Shown: positions 19,387 through 28,547, numbered from the stretch's first letter. The stretch is 64,000 nt of DNA from Enterococcus hirae ATCC 9790 (GCF_000271405.2 NC_018081.1:1740073-1804072); one strand, 5' to 3'. Numbers and translations: made by a program. Notes: a model not told the origin generated them from the letters alone.

Positions 19387-20505
19387 GTGAGAAAAAAGCG
19401 AATATTATTAGCTTCGCCCCATATGAGTGAAGCAGGCTATGAACAAGCGTTTGTCAAAGAAGCCTTTGATACGAACTGGATTGCCCCTTTAGGTGCCAAT
19501 GTCGATGGTTTTGAGCAAGAACTGGCAGATCATGTGGGAGCCAAGCATGTTGCTGCGCTTTCTTCAGGTACGGCAGCGATTCATTTAGCATTAAAGGCAG
19601 CAGGTGTCACGAAAGGAGATCAAGTGATTTGTCAATCCTTGACTTTTGCAGCTACGGTCAACCCGATTCTTTATCAAGGAGCCGCCCCAATCTTTGTGGA
19701 TAGTGATGCCGAAACTTGGAATATGAGTCCTGTTCATTTACGCGCAGCTTTAGAAAAATATCCAAAAGCGAAAGCGGTGATCGTCGTTCACTTATATGGA
19801 TTAGCTGCAAACTTAGCTGAAATCATGCAGATCTGTCAAGAATATCAAGTGACGTTGATTGAAGATGCTGCCGAATCATTAGGAACGACTTACCAAGGTA
19901 AATATACAGGAACGTTTGGAGACTATGGGATTTATTCCTTCAATGGAAATAAGATCATCACAACTTCAGGTGGGGGAGCATTGATCTCTGACGATCCTTT
20001 AAAAATCGAAAAAGTCAAATTTTGGGCCACTCAATCTCGTGAAAATGAACGTCATTATCAACATTTAGAAATCGGTTATAACTATCGTATGAGCAATATA
20101 TTAGCAGGAATCGGACGTGGTCAATTAAAAGTATTAAATGAAAGAATCCAAAAGAAGCGTGCCATCTATCAATTTTATCAAGAAGAATTGTCCGAGTTTC
20201 CTAATATACAATTTATGCCGGAAAACTCTTGGAACGAACCTAACTATTGGTTGAGTGTCATTCGTTTAGAAGGAATAGATCCATCTTATTTGATTGAAGA
20301 ATTGGAAAAAGGACAGATCGAAGCACGTCCTGTCTGGAAACCGATGCACTTACAGCCTGTTTTTGACTCTTTTGATTTTATTGGCGGTGAAGTTGCAGAA
20401 TCGCTTTTTTCTTCTGGAGTTTGTCTTCCCTCAGATACTAAAATGACGGATGAAGAGTTAAATAGAGTCGTTGCAACGATCAAGCGAGTGATGCGTTATG
20501 AGTAA
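19387..20505 (+). CDS. PLP-dependent sugar aminotransferase (DegT/DnrJ/EryC1, PglE type)
   Basis: A 372-residue aminotransferase. GTG 19387 lies 5 nt after AAAGGTGGAG and 1 nt after the acetyltransferase stop. It shows EDAAESLG (Asp160) and SFNGNKIITTSGGG with the PLP lysine at 189. It should aminate the 4-keto sugar made by the dehydratase. The gene overlaps the next one by 8 nt. Confidence 0.9.
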   Translation: MRKKRILLASPHMSEAGYEQAFVKEAFDTNWIAPLGANVDGFEQELADHVGAKHVAALSSGTAAIHLALKAAGVTKGDQVICQSLTFAATVNPILYQGAAPIFVDSDAETWNMSPVHLRAALEKYPKAKAVIVVHLYGLAANLAEIMQICQEYQVTLIEDAAESLGTTYQGKYTGTFGDYGIYSFNGNKIITTSGGGALISDDPLKIEKVKFWATQSRENERHYQHLEIGYNYRMSNILAGIGRGQLKVLNERIQKKRAIYQFYQEELSEFPNIQFMPENSWNEPNYWLSVIRLEGIDPSYLIEELEKGQIEARPVWKPMHLQPVFDSFDFIGGEVAESLFSSGVCLPSDTKMTDEELNRVVATIKRVMRYE

Positions 20506-21124
20506 ACCAACCTTTTATCGACTTTTTGGAAAGCGTGCGTTCGATCTTTTTTTCTCAGGTCTTTTATTGCTTTTGCTTGCACCACTGATGCTCATACTTG
20601 CAGGGTGTGTTCGATTTAAACTAGGTTCACCGGTTATTTTTAAGCAAACAAGACCAGGGAAGAATGAACAATTATTTTTTATGTACAAGTTTCGCACGAT
20701 GACAGACGAGAAAGATCAACATGGCGCGTATCTTCCAGATGAAGTTCGTCTAACAAAATTCGGCAAACTACTTAGAGCGACTAGCCTTGACGAGCTGCCA
20801 GAGCTTTGGAATATCTTTAAAGGCGAAATGTCTTTTGTTGGTCCTCGTCCATTATTGGTAGAATATTTGACACTTTATAATGAAGAGCAACGAAAACGCC
20901 ACAACATTCGCCCAGGTTTGACCGGATTGGCCCAAGTCAGTGGTAGAAATGCGATCAGTTGGGAAGAAAAGTTTACGTATGATTGTTTGTACGTTGAAAG
21001 TTATTCGTTTGGCAAAGATGTTTGGATCTTGTTACAAACAGTTCTTAAGGTGTTCAAACAAGAAGGGATTAGCTCAAATTTTGGACCAACAAGTGAAAAA
21101 TTTGAAGGGAATGAACCATACTGA
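20498..21124 (+). CDS. Monotopic phosphoglycosyl transferase (PglC/WcaJ C-terminal type)
   Basis: A 208-residue initiating transferase. One N-terminal reentrant hydrophobic helix (about 14-36) precedes the catalytic domain with KFRTM, the Asp-Glu dyad in SLDELPEL (98-99) and PGLTGLAQVSGRN. It moves a phospho-sugar from a UDP-sugar onto undecaprenyl phosphate. The short form matches PglC rather than the long WbaP type. It overlaps the aminotransferase gene by 8 nt. Confidence 0.92.
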   Translation: MSKPTFYRLFGKRAFDLFFSGLLLLLLAPLMLILAGCVRFKLGSPVIFKQTRPGKNEQLFFMYKFRTMTDEKDQHGAYLPDEVRLTKFGKLLRATSLDELPELWNIFKGEMSFVGPRPLLVEYLTLYNEEQRKRHNIRPGLTGLAQVSGRNAISWEEKFTYDCLYVESYSFGKDVWILLQTVLKVFKQEGISSNFGPTSEKFEGNEPY

Positions 21125-22227
21125 AAATTTTATATGTGACGACGATCTCCAATACACTCAATGCTTTTTTAATCCCTCATATTGATCAACTAATCAAAAA
21201 TGGACATGAAGTGAGTGTGGCATGTGCGCTTGAACAACCGTTGGCATCTTATTTTTCTGATAAAAAAATACCTGTATTTCAAATACCATTCAATAGGAAT
21301 CCATTAGCTAAAAGCAATCTTTTAGCCTATAAGAAAATCAAACAGCTGATCAAAGAAGAGAATATCGATATCGTACATACGCATACGCCAGTTGCTTCGA
21401 TGGTGACAAGACTTGCTTGTAAGCGGATCAATATTCCTATCTACTATACGGCACATGGGTTTCACTTTTATCAAGGAGCCCCTATGCTTAATTGGTTCGT
21501 CTATTACCCAGTTGAAAAATACTTATCTCGTTATACAAGTAAGCTTATTACCATTAATCAGGAAGATTATTTGCTTGCTTCACAAAAATTTAAAGCAACA
21601 CAAACTCATTTGATTCAGGGGGTTGGAATCCAAGTCGAAAAGTTCGAGAAAACCTTGGTTGATAAACGGCTAAAAAGTAAGGTACTTTCACTAGCTCAGC
21701 CAACAACCAAAGTACTCCTTTCAGTCGGTGAATTGAATAAAAACAAAAACCACGAACTGGTGATTCATGCACTCGCTTCATTTAAAGACCAAGATTTCCA
21801 CTATTTTATTTGTGGAACGGGGCCTTTGAAACAAACGCTGGAACAAAAAATTAAATTTTTAGGTTTGGAAAAGAAAGTCAGTTTACTCGGATATCGTAAG
21901 GATATTATTCAGATCATGAAAATGAGTGATCTATTTCTCTTTCCTTCTTTAAGAGAAGGATTGCCCGTATCGATCATGGAGGCTATGAGCGTTGGTTTAC
22001 CGGTAGTCGCTTCAAATATACGAGGCAATAAAGATCTGATCTATGATGAGAACACAGGAAAATTGTTTGATGTCAAAGAGTCAGAAGAACTAGTGAATAT
22101 TCTTCAAGATTTTTTTGCTGGAACGTTACCTGTTACAAAATATTCCGAGAACGCTGCTGCTCATATCCAACAATTCAGCGAAAATGTAATCATCAATCAA
22201 GTAGCAGAACTTTATGAAACTTTATAA
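21121..22227 (+). CDS. GT4-family glycosyltransferase with probable CTG start
   Basis: A 368-residue retaining glycosyltransferase. The C-terminal GT-B half has LFPSLREGLPVSIMEAMSVGLPVV. The beta-1 strand KILYVTTISNT lies upstream of the first GTG (21136). The only candidate start next to a ribosome site (GAAGGGA, 21104-21110) that keeps it is CTG 21121. That CTG forms a CTGA overlap with the previous stop. The enzyme should add the second sugar to the lipid-linked intermediate. Confidence 0.82.
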   Translation: MKILYVTTISNTLNAFLIPHIDQLIKNGHEVSVACALEQPLASYFSDKKIPVFQIPFNRNPLAKSNLLAYKKIKQLIKEENIDIVHTHTPVASMVTRLACKRINIPIYYTAHGFHFYQGAPMLNWFVYYPVEKYLSRYTSKLITINQEDYLLASQKFKATQTHLIQGVGIQVEKFEKTLVDKRLKSKVLSLAQPTTKVLLSVGELNKNKNHELVIHALASFKDQDFHYFICGTGPLKQTLEQKIKFLGLEKKVSLLGYRKDIIQIMKMSDLFLFPSLREGLPVSIMEAMSVGLPVVASNIRGNKDLIYDENTGKLFDVKESEELVNILQDFFAGTLPVTKYSENAAAHIQQFSENVIINQVAELYETL

Positions 22228-22460
22228 CTAAAGGAATTTCACAAAATAAAAAAAGCACTTAAACAGGGAAAATGAGGTGAAAAGCTCTTAACCTCAAGAA
22301 TGTTTTGATTATTTGTAAGAGTGACTGACGAAATGAGCCTGGGTTCAAAGGAAAAGTAAATGGCTTTGTTTTTTATAAAGCGAATGAAACGAAGAACTAC
22401 CAATAACGTTCCAGTTTGTGTTTTTTATGTTAATAAAACTAATTATAGAGGTGAAACCAA
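22228..22460. other. Intergenic gap inside the polysaccharide cluster
   Basis: TGAGGT (22273-22278) and ACCTCA (22291-22296) can form a small hairpin followed by a T-rich stretch, a possible weak terminator. No gene is visible. The next gene may have its own promoter. Confidence 0.35.
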
Positions 22461-23630
22461 TTGAACGTATCAATTTTCGGCCTAGGCTATGTAGGGCTAG
22501 CCAATGCGTTATTACTTAGCCAGCATGAGAATGTCAAAGCTTATGACATCGTAGCAGAAAAGATCGAACGACTACAAAAGAAGGAGTCACCAATTGAAGA
22601 CCGTGAAGTACATAATTTTCTTCAAAGAGAAGACCTAGCAATCGAATTTATTAAGGATTTCCGAGAAGCGGTTCTTTTTGGTGATTATTTGATTATTGCC
22701 ACACCCACTGATTACGATGAAAAGAAAAATTATTTTAATACCTCATCGATTGAGAGCATCATTGAACAAGCTCTCGCCATTCGTCCAGAAGCAAAATTTA
22801 TCATTAAGTCCACGGTACCAGTAGGGTATACGGCCGAATTAAAGAAAAAATATCAAACAGAAAATATTGTTTTTTCACCAGAATTTTTACGTGAAGGTAA
22901 AGCATTGTACGATAATCTTTATCCTTCCCGCATTGTTGTAGGAGAATGTTCAGATAGAGGGACAGAGATTGCGAATATGTTCAAAAAGAATACGCAAGCA
23001 GATAATGTCCCAGTTTTATTGACTCATTCAACAGAAGCGGAAGCAATCAAGTTATTCTCAAATACGTATCTGGCGTTGCGTGTGGCTTACTTCAATGAAT
23101 TGGATAGTTATGCGGAGATACGAGGCTTAAATACGAAACAAATCATTGAAGGCGTCGGACTGGACCCACGTATCGGCTCTCATTACAATAATCCTTCATT
23201 TGGTTATGGAGGGTATTGTTTGCCAAAAGATACGAAACAGTTGAAAGCAAATTATACCGATGTGCCTAACAATCTTATCCAAGCGATCGTTGAAGCAAAT
23301 ACAACCAGAAAAGATTTTATTGCAGAACAAATTTTAGCCCAAAAGCCTAAGACTGTGGGAATCTATCGGTTAACGATGAAAGCCGATTCAGACAATTTCC
23401 GTTATTCATCGATTCAAGGAGTCATGAAACGAATCCAGGAACAAGGAGTTTCGGTGGTTGTCTATGAGCCAACGTTACCTGTTGAAGAATTTCATCATGC
23501 GCCTGTCGTTTCGGATCTTGCGCGATTCAAACAACTATCGGATGTGATCGTCTCAAATCGGATGGACCATCAATTAAAAGATGTGATCGAAAAAGTCTAT
23601 ACGAGAGATATTTTTAGTCGGGATGAATAA
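22461..23630 (+). CDS. UDP-glucose 6-dehydrogenase-type nucleotide-sugar dehydrogenase
   Basis: A 389-residue NAD-dependent enzyme. TTG 22461 follows GAGGTGA. The Rossmann start is [26 protein letters not shown] and [12 protein letters not shown] are substrate-site motifs and GGYCLPKDT holds the catalytic Cys253. The length suits UDP-glucose dehydrogenases such as HasB more than the longer UDP-ManNAc enzymes. The product would be a uronic-acid donor giving an acidic polymer. Confidence 0.87.
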   Translation: MNVSIFGLGYVGLANALLLSQHENVKAYDIVAEKIERLQKKESPIEDREVHNFLQREDLAIEFIKDFREAVLFGDYLIIATPTDYDEKKNYFNTSSIESIIEQALAIRPEAKFIIKSTVPVGYTAELKKKYQTENIVFSPEFLREGKALYDNLYPSRIVVGECSDRGTEIANMFKKNTQADNVPVLLTHSTEAEAIKLFSNTYLALRVAYFNELDSYAEIRGLNTKQIIEGVGLDPRIGSHYNNPSFGYGGYCLPKDTKQLKANYTDVPNNLIQAIVEANTTRKDFIAEQILAQKPKTVGIYRLTMKADSDNFRYSSIQGVMKRIQEQGVSVVVYEPTLPVEEFHHAPVVSDLARFKQLSDVIVSNRMDHQLKDVIEKVYTRDIFSRDE

Positions 23631-25052
23631 ATGAAAAATATAGCCAAAAATTTTTTTTATCAGAGCTTGTTTCAACTGACGAAAATCATTCTTCCGATTA
23701 TTACCATTCCAATCGTTTCTAATGCTTTAGGACCAAGTGGGATCGGTCTTTATAATTATACGTTTTCAATTGTCCAATATTTTGTTTTGTTTGCGGGGCT
23801 AGGGGTAACGATGTACGGGAACCGGGAAATAACTTTGACTTACAACCGTAAGAAAGAAGCGTTATCAGAAGTTTTTTGGGAAATTCTGCTTTTTAAGGCA
23901 TTAGCGAGCTTAATTGTCATAGTCGTTTACTTTATTGTTGCCTCTTTATTAAATAATCGTTCGTATTTGTTTGTCCAATCCTTGGCGATTTTTGCCGTAT
24001 TATTTGACGTATCTTGGTTTTTTATGGGAATTGAAGATTTTAAGAAAACTAGTATAGCTAATTTAGTAGTCCAACTAGTCACGTTTTTTCTCATTCTTTT
24101 CTTGATTAAAAACGAAGACGACACGTTAAAATATACCTTGATTCAAGGACTAGGTTTAGTTTGTTCACAAGTGAGTGTCTGGTTCTTTATTCCTAAATAC
24201 ATTCATTTGACGAAAGTTGATTTAAAGAAAAGTCTTAGTCATTTAAAGGGCTCTTTTGATTATTTTATTCCTCAAATTGCGATCATGTTGTATACCAATT
24301 TGAATAAGACCCTTTTAGGTTTCACATTAGGAAGTGTTGCAGTGGGCTATTTTACCAATTCTCTGCAATTGAATACCGTATTCATCACGATCATAACTAC
24401 CTTAGACATCGTCTTACTTCCCCATATGACAAGTTTTTTTGCAAAAAAAAATATGGAGAAAATCGTTCGCACGATGGAAAAAACGATTCATTTACAATTG
24501 TTTTTTTCGATTCCAATCATGTTTGGGATGTTGACAGTTTATGACAAGCTCGTTCCTTGGTTTTTTGGCGAAAAATTTAGCTACATCACTCAAATTATTC
24601 CATATTTTACGGTTTTGATTGTGATCGTTCCTTTAGGCATGGCGATTTCTAGACAATATCTAATGCCAATCGGTCAGGTTAAAGAGTATAATCGTTCAGT
24701 AATCATTGGAGCTATCATCAATCTTGTGGCAAATCTCATACTATTGCCGTCTATTGGCTTTTTGGGCGTTGTATTTTCAACTATTCTCGCCGAAAGTTTC
24801 GTTACAGTTGTAAGAACAAGAGCTTTTCTGAAACAGACGACGTTTACCTTTTCTCTAAGAAAAATCGGGATGTTTATAATTGCTGGATTGATCATGTGTT
24901 TGATCACCAGGTTTTTAACAGGTCATTTAACGAGTAATATCCGAACCAATCTGATCCAATTCGTCATTGCTTGTCCGATCTATCTCGCAATCACAACGAT
25001 AACCAAAGTCAATCCACTAGTTGATTTATTGAGGATCAAAAAGAAAATCTAA
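23631..25052 (+). CDS. Polysaccharide flippase (Wzx, MATE/MOP superfamily)
   Basis: A 473-residue polytopic membrane protein with about 12 to 14 hydrophobic helices. It begins IAKNFFYQSLFQLTKIILPIITIPIVSNALG, of which the segment LGPSGIGLYNY is typical of Wzx-like flippases. It should move lipid-linked repeat units across the membrane. Its ATG directly follows the dehydrogenase stop codon. No Wzy-like polymerase gene follows; the cluster ends here. Confidence 0.88.
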   Translation: MKNIAKNFFYQSLFQLTKIILPIITIPIVSNALGPSGIGLYNYTFSIVQYFVLFAGLGVTMYGNREITLTYNRKKEALSEVFWEILLFKALASLIVIVVYFIVASLLNNRSYLFVQSLAIFAVLFDVSWFFMGIEDFKKTSIANLVVQLVTFFLILFLIKNEDDTLKYTLIQGLGLVCSQVSVWFFIPKYIHLTKVDLKKSLSHLKGSFDYFIPQIAIMLYTNLNKTLLGFTLGSVAVGYFTNSLQLNTVFITIITTLDIVLLPHMTSFFAKKNMEKIVRTMEKTIHLQLFFSIPIMFGMLTVYDKLVPWFFGEKFSYITQIIPYFTVLIVIVPLGMAISRQYLMPIGQVKEYNRSVIIGAIINLVANLILLPSIGFLGVVFSTILAESFVTVVRTRAFLKQTTFTFSLRKIGMFIIAGLIMCLITRFLTGHLTSNIRTNLIQFVIACPIYLAITTITKVNPLVDLLRIKKKI

Positions 25053-25185
25053 TGATGACAAACAACAGGTCAAAGACCTTGAAAGTGGTTGCTGCTAGTG
25101 AAAAGAAAAATGTTTACACTGATTTTCATTCAATCCGAACCATTGATTCGGCAATATAGAGAAGAATAGTCAATGATCAGAGGAC

Positions 25186-25230
25186 AAAATAAAAAAGGAG
25201 GAGAGGCGTTCTCTCTTCCTTTTTTATTTT
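25186..25230. terminator. Bidirectional terminator at the end of the polysaccharide cluster
   Basis: A 20-bp stem, 25186-25205 with 25211-25230, contains one G-T pair, with an A run on the left and a T run on the right. It separates the flippase gene from convergent yidC. Confidence 0.88.
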
Positions 25231-25261
25231 AGCTATTTTGAGAAATAAACGAAATGCTTAG

Positions 25262-26194
25262 TTATTTCCGTTTTTGTTGTTTTCCAGCGTTACGACCTGT
25301 TTGGTTTTTAGGTGCTTTGACTTGTTTCTTCACTGGTTGTTCGCTATCCGCAGGTGTCACGTCTTTACGAGGTGTTACGACTTGCTTCGGTGGATTTTGT
25401 TTTAACTCTTCTGCCACTTGAGCTTTTAATTTAGGCTTCATGATGACATTTGTAATGAAGGTTTGCAAACAACTAAAGATACCACCAACTACCCAATAAA
25501 GTGTGACTCCAGCTGGCGCACTGATCGACATGAAGACGATCATCGCAGGCGAAACGATAAGCATCGTACGCATTGTTTTCTTTTGTTCTTCAGGGATACC
25601 GATTGTTGAAATATATCCTTGAAGTAAATAAGCAGCACCAGCAATCGCAACTAATACAAAACTAGGGTGTCCTAAGTCGATCCCATAGAAAGAGGATTCA
25701 CGAATGCCTTCTGTATAACGAGCTGTGAAATAAAGGGCTGAAAAGATCGGCATTTGGATCAAGAGAGGCAAGCAGCCAATCCCGCCAGTCATACTTAACC
25801 CATTTTCACGATAAACTTGTTGCATTTCAGCTTGTGCAGCCATTTGTTCTTCACGAGTAGTCGCCGTTTTTAGTTTTTGTTGAGCGGCTTCGACTTGCGG
25901 CTTCAATGCTTGCATTTTTTCAGATTGGATCATTGTCTTTTTCGATTGACTAATACCTAATGGCAAAATGATGATACGAACGATGACTGTCATTAAAATA
26001 ACAGCCCAACCATAGGACCAGTTGAAGTTCTCCACTAAATATGTAATCGCTTGTCCCATTGGATGGACTAATACTCGGTACACGATACCTGATGTGTCAG
26101 GGTTACCATTTGAATCCAGACGAACACAACCAGATAAGAAAAGCATGACTGTGACAAGGCCAGAACCCAATACCCAATTTTTCCATTTATTCAT
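25262..26194 (-). CDS. yidC: Membrane insertase YidC/OxaA2 (lipoprotein)
   Basis: A 310-residue insertase for Sec-dependent and independent membrane proteins. The signal peptide ends in LSGC, with the lipidated Cys at 23. Five membrane helices follow, with the family segment GGIGCLPLLIQMPIFSALY. The C-terminal tail is Lys-rich (GKQQKRK), as in YidC2 of lactic acid bacteria. GAGGAAG precedes the ATG. Confidence 0.95.
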   Translation of the reverse strand: MNKWKNWVLGSGLVTVMLFLSGCVRLDSNGNPDTSGIVYRVLVHPMGQAITYLVENFNWSYGWAVILMTVIVRIIILPLGISQSKKTMIQSEKMQALKPQVEAAQQKLKTATTREEQMAAQAEMQQVYRENGLSMTGGIGCLPLLIQMPIFSALYFTARYTEGIRESSFYGIDLGHPSFVLVAIAGAAYLLQGYISTIGIPEEQKKTMRTMLIVSPAMIVFMSISAPAGVTLYWVVGGIFSCLQTFITNVIMKPKLKAQVAEELKQNPPKQVVTPRKDVTPADSEQPVKKQVKAPKNQTGRNAGKQQKRK

Positions 26195-26532
26195 AAAATA
26201 CTTCCTCTTTTATAATTTTTACACAAAATTAACTATACTAAAAAAGCCCACACAATTCAATCTACTTTATAGAAAATTCATAGATTCCTACCTATATGGT
26301 CTTAAAAAAATAAAAAAGTTATTTGTCAAACCACAAAAAGGAAAGGGAGAAAAGCCATCGGTTAAACAGAAGCAAAAACGATCAAACGAATGAGGGACGA
26401 TTAGAAGAGAGAAGGCACGTTGTTTCTTTAAAAAAAGTCCTTTATCGTCAAACTTTCTTAAAGTCATGTGAGCCTTCTCATAGTGTAAATAGAACTACCT
26501 TTTGCGTGTTTCGTCCATTCAGAATCAGTAAA
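26195..26532. other. Intergenic region between yidC and the acylphosphatase gene
   Basis: The minus-strand yidC promoter should be here. A Lys-rich plus-strand frame (about 26300-26393) has no ATG, GTG or TTG with a ribosome site. I see no other feature. Confidence 0.4.
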
Positions 26533-26808
26533 TTAGCCGATCACATCAAATTTTTTTCGTTCTTCCATCATCGGATTATCTTGCAAGTCAACGTATTGTA
26601 CGCGACCACTAGGACTTGGAGAATCCTTTACTTCTTCAATGAATCTTTTGATCGTTTCCTCATCGCCACATGCTTCGATTGTCACCGAACCATCTTCTTC
26701 GTTTTTAACTGTGCCTGTGATCCCTAATTGATCGGCAACGATTTTTGTCATATAACGAAAGCCAACACCTTGGACACGTCCTTGAACGTTCATCTTGATT
26801 TTTTTCAT
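26533..26808 (-). CDS. acyP: Acylphosphatase
   Basis: A 91-residue enzyme that hydrolyses acyl phosphates. The signature GRVQGVGFRY includes the catalytic Arg18, and Asn36 lies in VKNEEDGSV. The second ATG of an ATGATG pair, at 26808, lies 5 nt after AAAGGTGG and is the preferred start. Divergent from the rRNA/tRNA methyltransferase gene, as in many Firmicutes. Confidence 0.93.
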   Translation of the reverse strand: MKKIKMNVQGRVQGVGFRYMTKIVADQLGITGTVKNEEDGSVTIEACGDEETIKRFIEEVKDSPSPSGRVQYVDLQDNPMMEERKKFDVIG

Positions 26809-26889
26809 CATATCCACCTTTCTTTCCTTGCCTTTTAAATTAATGATACCGATTTTTTGATGTTGTAACAAGTTCAAGGTTCGAATTCA

Positions 26890-26898
26890 TGCTATAAT
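26890..26898 (+). promoter_or_regulatory. Extended -10 promoter of the methyltransferase gene
   Basis: TGC plus TATAAT (26893-26898), with the start codon 18 nt after the -10. The -35 is poor. Confidence 0.6.
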
Positions 26899-26915
26899 TA
26901 AGTGAGGTGAAAAAT

Positions 26916-27680
26916 GTGAAAGAAATCCAATCAGCAAAAAATCCAAGAATCAAAGAATTGAAAAAACTACATAAGAAAAAATACCGGGAAGAAACAGGCG
27001 AGTATCTACTCGAAGGATTCCATTTGGTTGAAGAGGCAGTTGCTTCTCATGCCAAAGTAAAAGAAATCTTAATCACAGAGAAAGGGTTAGAAGAGTGGGA
27101 GGAGTGGCTTAAAAAACATTTAGACATCCCTTGTACCTTGGTAACGAATGAAGTCATGGCTGTGGTATCAGATTTGCCAACACCCCAAGGTATCTTAGCC
27201 GTTATGCTCTACGAAAAAGTAAACATGCCCGAATTAACTGGAGGATGGTTATTGTTAGATAATGTCCAAGATCCTGGGAATGTTGGAACAATGATTCGTA
27301 CGGCAGATGCTTTTGGATTATCTGGTGTCGTTTTAGGAAAAGGATCAGCTGACATTTATAGTACAAAAGTGTTAAGAAGTATGCAGGGGAGCAATTACCA
27401 TCTACCAATACTTCAAACAGACCTTGAGCAAATGATCCCGCTTTTAAAGGAACAAAATTTTAATATCTATGGAACGGAATTGAACGAGGATGCTCGTTCA
27501 TTAGAACAGGTAACTGTTCCTGAGAAGTATGCAATTGTCATGGGGAATGAAGGGCAAGGCGTACGGCCCGAAATTCTTTCCTTGACGGATAAAAATATCT
27601 ATATTCCGATTCGCGGAAATGCTGAATCATTAAATGTAGGAGTGGCAGCAGGCATCGTACTTTACCATTTCTCTTTATGA
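26916..27680 (+). CDS. SpoU/TrmH-family RNA 2'-O-methyltransferase
   Basis: A 254-residue SPOUT methylase. GTG 26916 lies 5 nt after GAGGTGA; the in-frame GTG at 26907 is part of that ribosome site. It starts with an L30e-like substrate-binding domain (GEYLLEGFHLVEEA). The knotted SAM domain shows DNVQDPGNVGTMIRTADAFG, IVMGNEGQGV and the C-terminal ESLNVGVAAGIVLY. The target could be 23S rRNA or tRNA; this cannot be read here. Confidence 0.9.
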   Translation: MKEIQSAKNPRIKELKKLHKKKYREETGEYLLEGFHLVEEAVASHAKVKEILITEKGLEEWEEWLKKHLDIPCTLVTNEVMAVVSDLPTPQGILAVMLYEKVNMPELTGGWLLLDNVQDPGNVGTMIRTADAFGLSGVVLGKGSADIYSTKVLRSMQGSNYHLPILQTDLEQMIPLLKEQNFNIYGTELNEDARSLEQVTVPEKYAIVMGNEGQGVRPEILSLTDKNIYIPIRGNAESLNVGVAAGIVLYHFSL

Positions 27681-27804
27681 TTAAGGAACTATTAAGCTTT
27701 CTACATTTTGATGGAACCTCACTAGGATATTCCGAACACTAATGATATACTAGGATCAATTTCAAAGGAAAATGAAATTCAAAAAAGGTGGCAGATCAAT
27801 AATT

Positions 27805-28308
27805 ATGACAGAAAAATGGCGTGAAGACGAAGAATATATGTCTTATGTAGAAGATCTATTAGCAACAGATGCAGTGAAGAAATTAGCCAATTATACACAA
27901 CATGTCCACTCCACTCGATTAGAGCATTCTCTTAGTGTTTCTTACTATAGTTATAAATTAGCCAAAAAATGGGGCGGTAATGCAAAAGCAACCGCACGTG
28001 CAGGTCTTTTGCATGATCTTTTCTACTATGATTGGCGTACAACAAAATTTGATGAAGGAACGCATGCTTATATCCATCCAAGGATCGCAGTGAAAAATGC
28101 AGAAAAAATTACTGACCTATCCGATTTAGAGCGTGATATCATTTTAAAACATATGTGGGGCGCTACGATCGCACCGCCTAAGTATAAAGAAAGCTATATT
28201 GTGACGTTTGTCGACAAATATTGTGCTGTGAAAGAAGCAGCACAGCCGATGACTGCTTCGATGAAACAAAAATGGCAAAGATATTTCGGCAAAGAACAAT
28301 CGATTTAA
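27805..28308 (+). CDS. HD-domain hydrolase, YedJ-like
   Basis: A 167-residue cytoplasmic HD-superfamily protein. Metal-site residues are visible in TRLEHSLSVSYYSY and GLLHDLFYYDWR. Substrate unknown; the family includes nucleotide phosphohydrolases. The start is uncertain: ATG 27805 gives MTEKWREDEEYM but lies 13 nt after GGTGG, whereas ATG 27772 lies 4 nt after AAAGGA and adds 11 residues. Confidence 0.8.
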   Translation: MTEKWREDEEYMSYVEDLLATDAVKKLANYTQHVHSTRLEHSLSVSYYSYKLAKKWGGNAKATARAGLLHDLFYYDWRTTKFDEGTHAYIHPRIAVKNAEKITDLSDLERDIILKHMWGATIAPPKYKESYIVTFVDKYCAVKEAAQPMTASMKQKWQRYFGKEQSI

Positions 28309-28330
28309 TACGATGTGATTAAGAATTCTT

Positions 28331-28368
28331 CCTGAGAAATTTCATAAAATTTCTCAGGTTTTTTTTTA
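28331..28368 (+). terminator. Terminator of the HD-hydrolase gene
   Basis: CCTGAGAAATTT (28331-28342) pairs perfectly with AAATTTCTCAGG (28347-28358), then a T run. Confidence 0.92.
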
Positions 28369-28426
28369 TTGACGAACCATGATTTTTACGGTTTACTTTG
28401 TATCAAGAACAAGTTGTTGATACAAA
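28369..28426 (+). promoter_or_regulatory. Promoter and large dyad before the FusB-like gene
   Basis: TTGACG (28369-28374), 17-nt spacer, TTTACT (28392-28397). A 30-bp dyad then covers the expected start of transcription: TTTGTATCAA (28397-28406) pairs with TTGATACAAA (28417-28426), plus AAC with GTT inside. It could be a repressor operator or a 5' RNA hairpin. Confidence 0.6.
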
Positions 28427-28447
28427 ATTAAAGGGGGTGATGATAAG

Positions 28448-28492
28448 ATGCCATATGGATCTTATTTAAAAGAGTGGAAAAGCTTTAACTAA
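28448..28492 (+). CDS. 14-residue leader peptide of the FusB-like gene
   Basis: ATG 28448 follows the very strong site AAGGGGGTGAT and encodes MPYGSYLKEWKSFN. It ends 2 nt before a hairpin arm and 64 nt before the FusB-like start. The strong ribosome site for so short a peptide, followed by alternative hairpins, is the layout of translational attenuators of ribosome-protection and methylase genes. Confidence 0.7.
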   Translation: MPYGSYLKEWKSFN

Positions 28493-28493
28493 C

Positions 28494-28547
28494 GTACTTT
28501 GTTGAAGTTCTTTTCTTCAAAGTACATTCACTTGAAAGAAGAAAGGA
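28494..28547 (+). promoter_or_regulatory. Candidate translational attenuator hairpins
   Basis: Arm 1 GTACTTTG (28494-28501) pairs with arm 2 CAAAGTAC (28518-28525). Alternatively, 28508-28520 pairs with 28532-28545 (with one bulge, a mismatch and G-T pairs), which covers the downstream ribosome site AAAGGA (28542-28547). The structures are mutually exclusive, so a ribosome stalled on the leader peptide could free the site. Confidence 0.6.

Noticed and set aside
26022..26393. 123-codon plus-strand frame across the yidC start
   Set aside because: It is antisense to yidC and has no ribosome site; the Lys-rich end has no in-frame start of its own.
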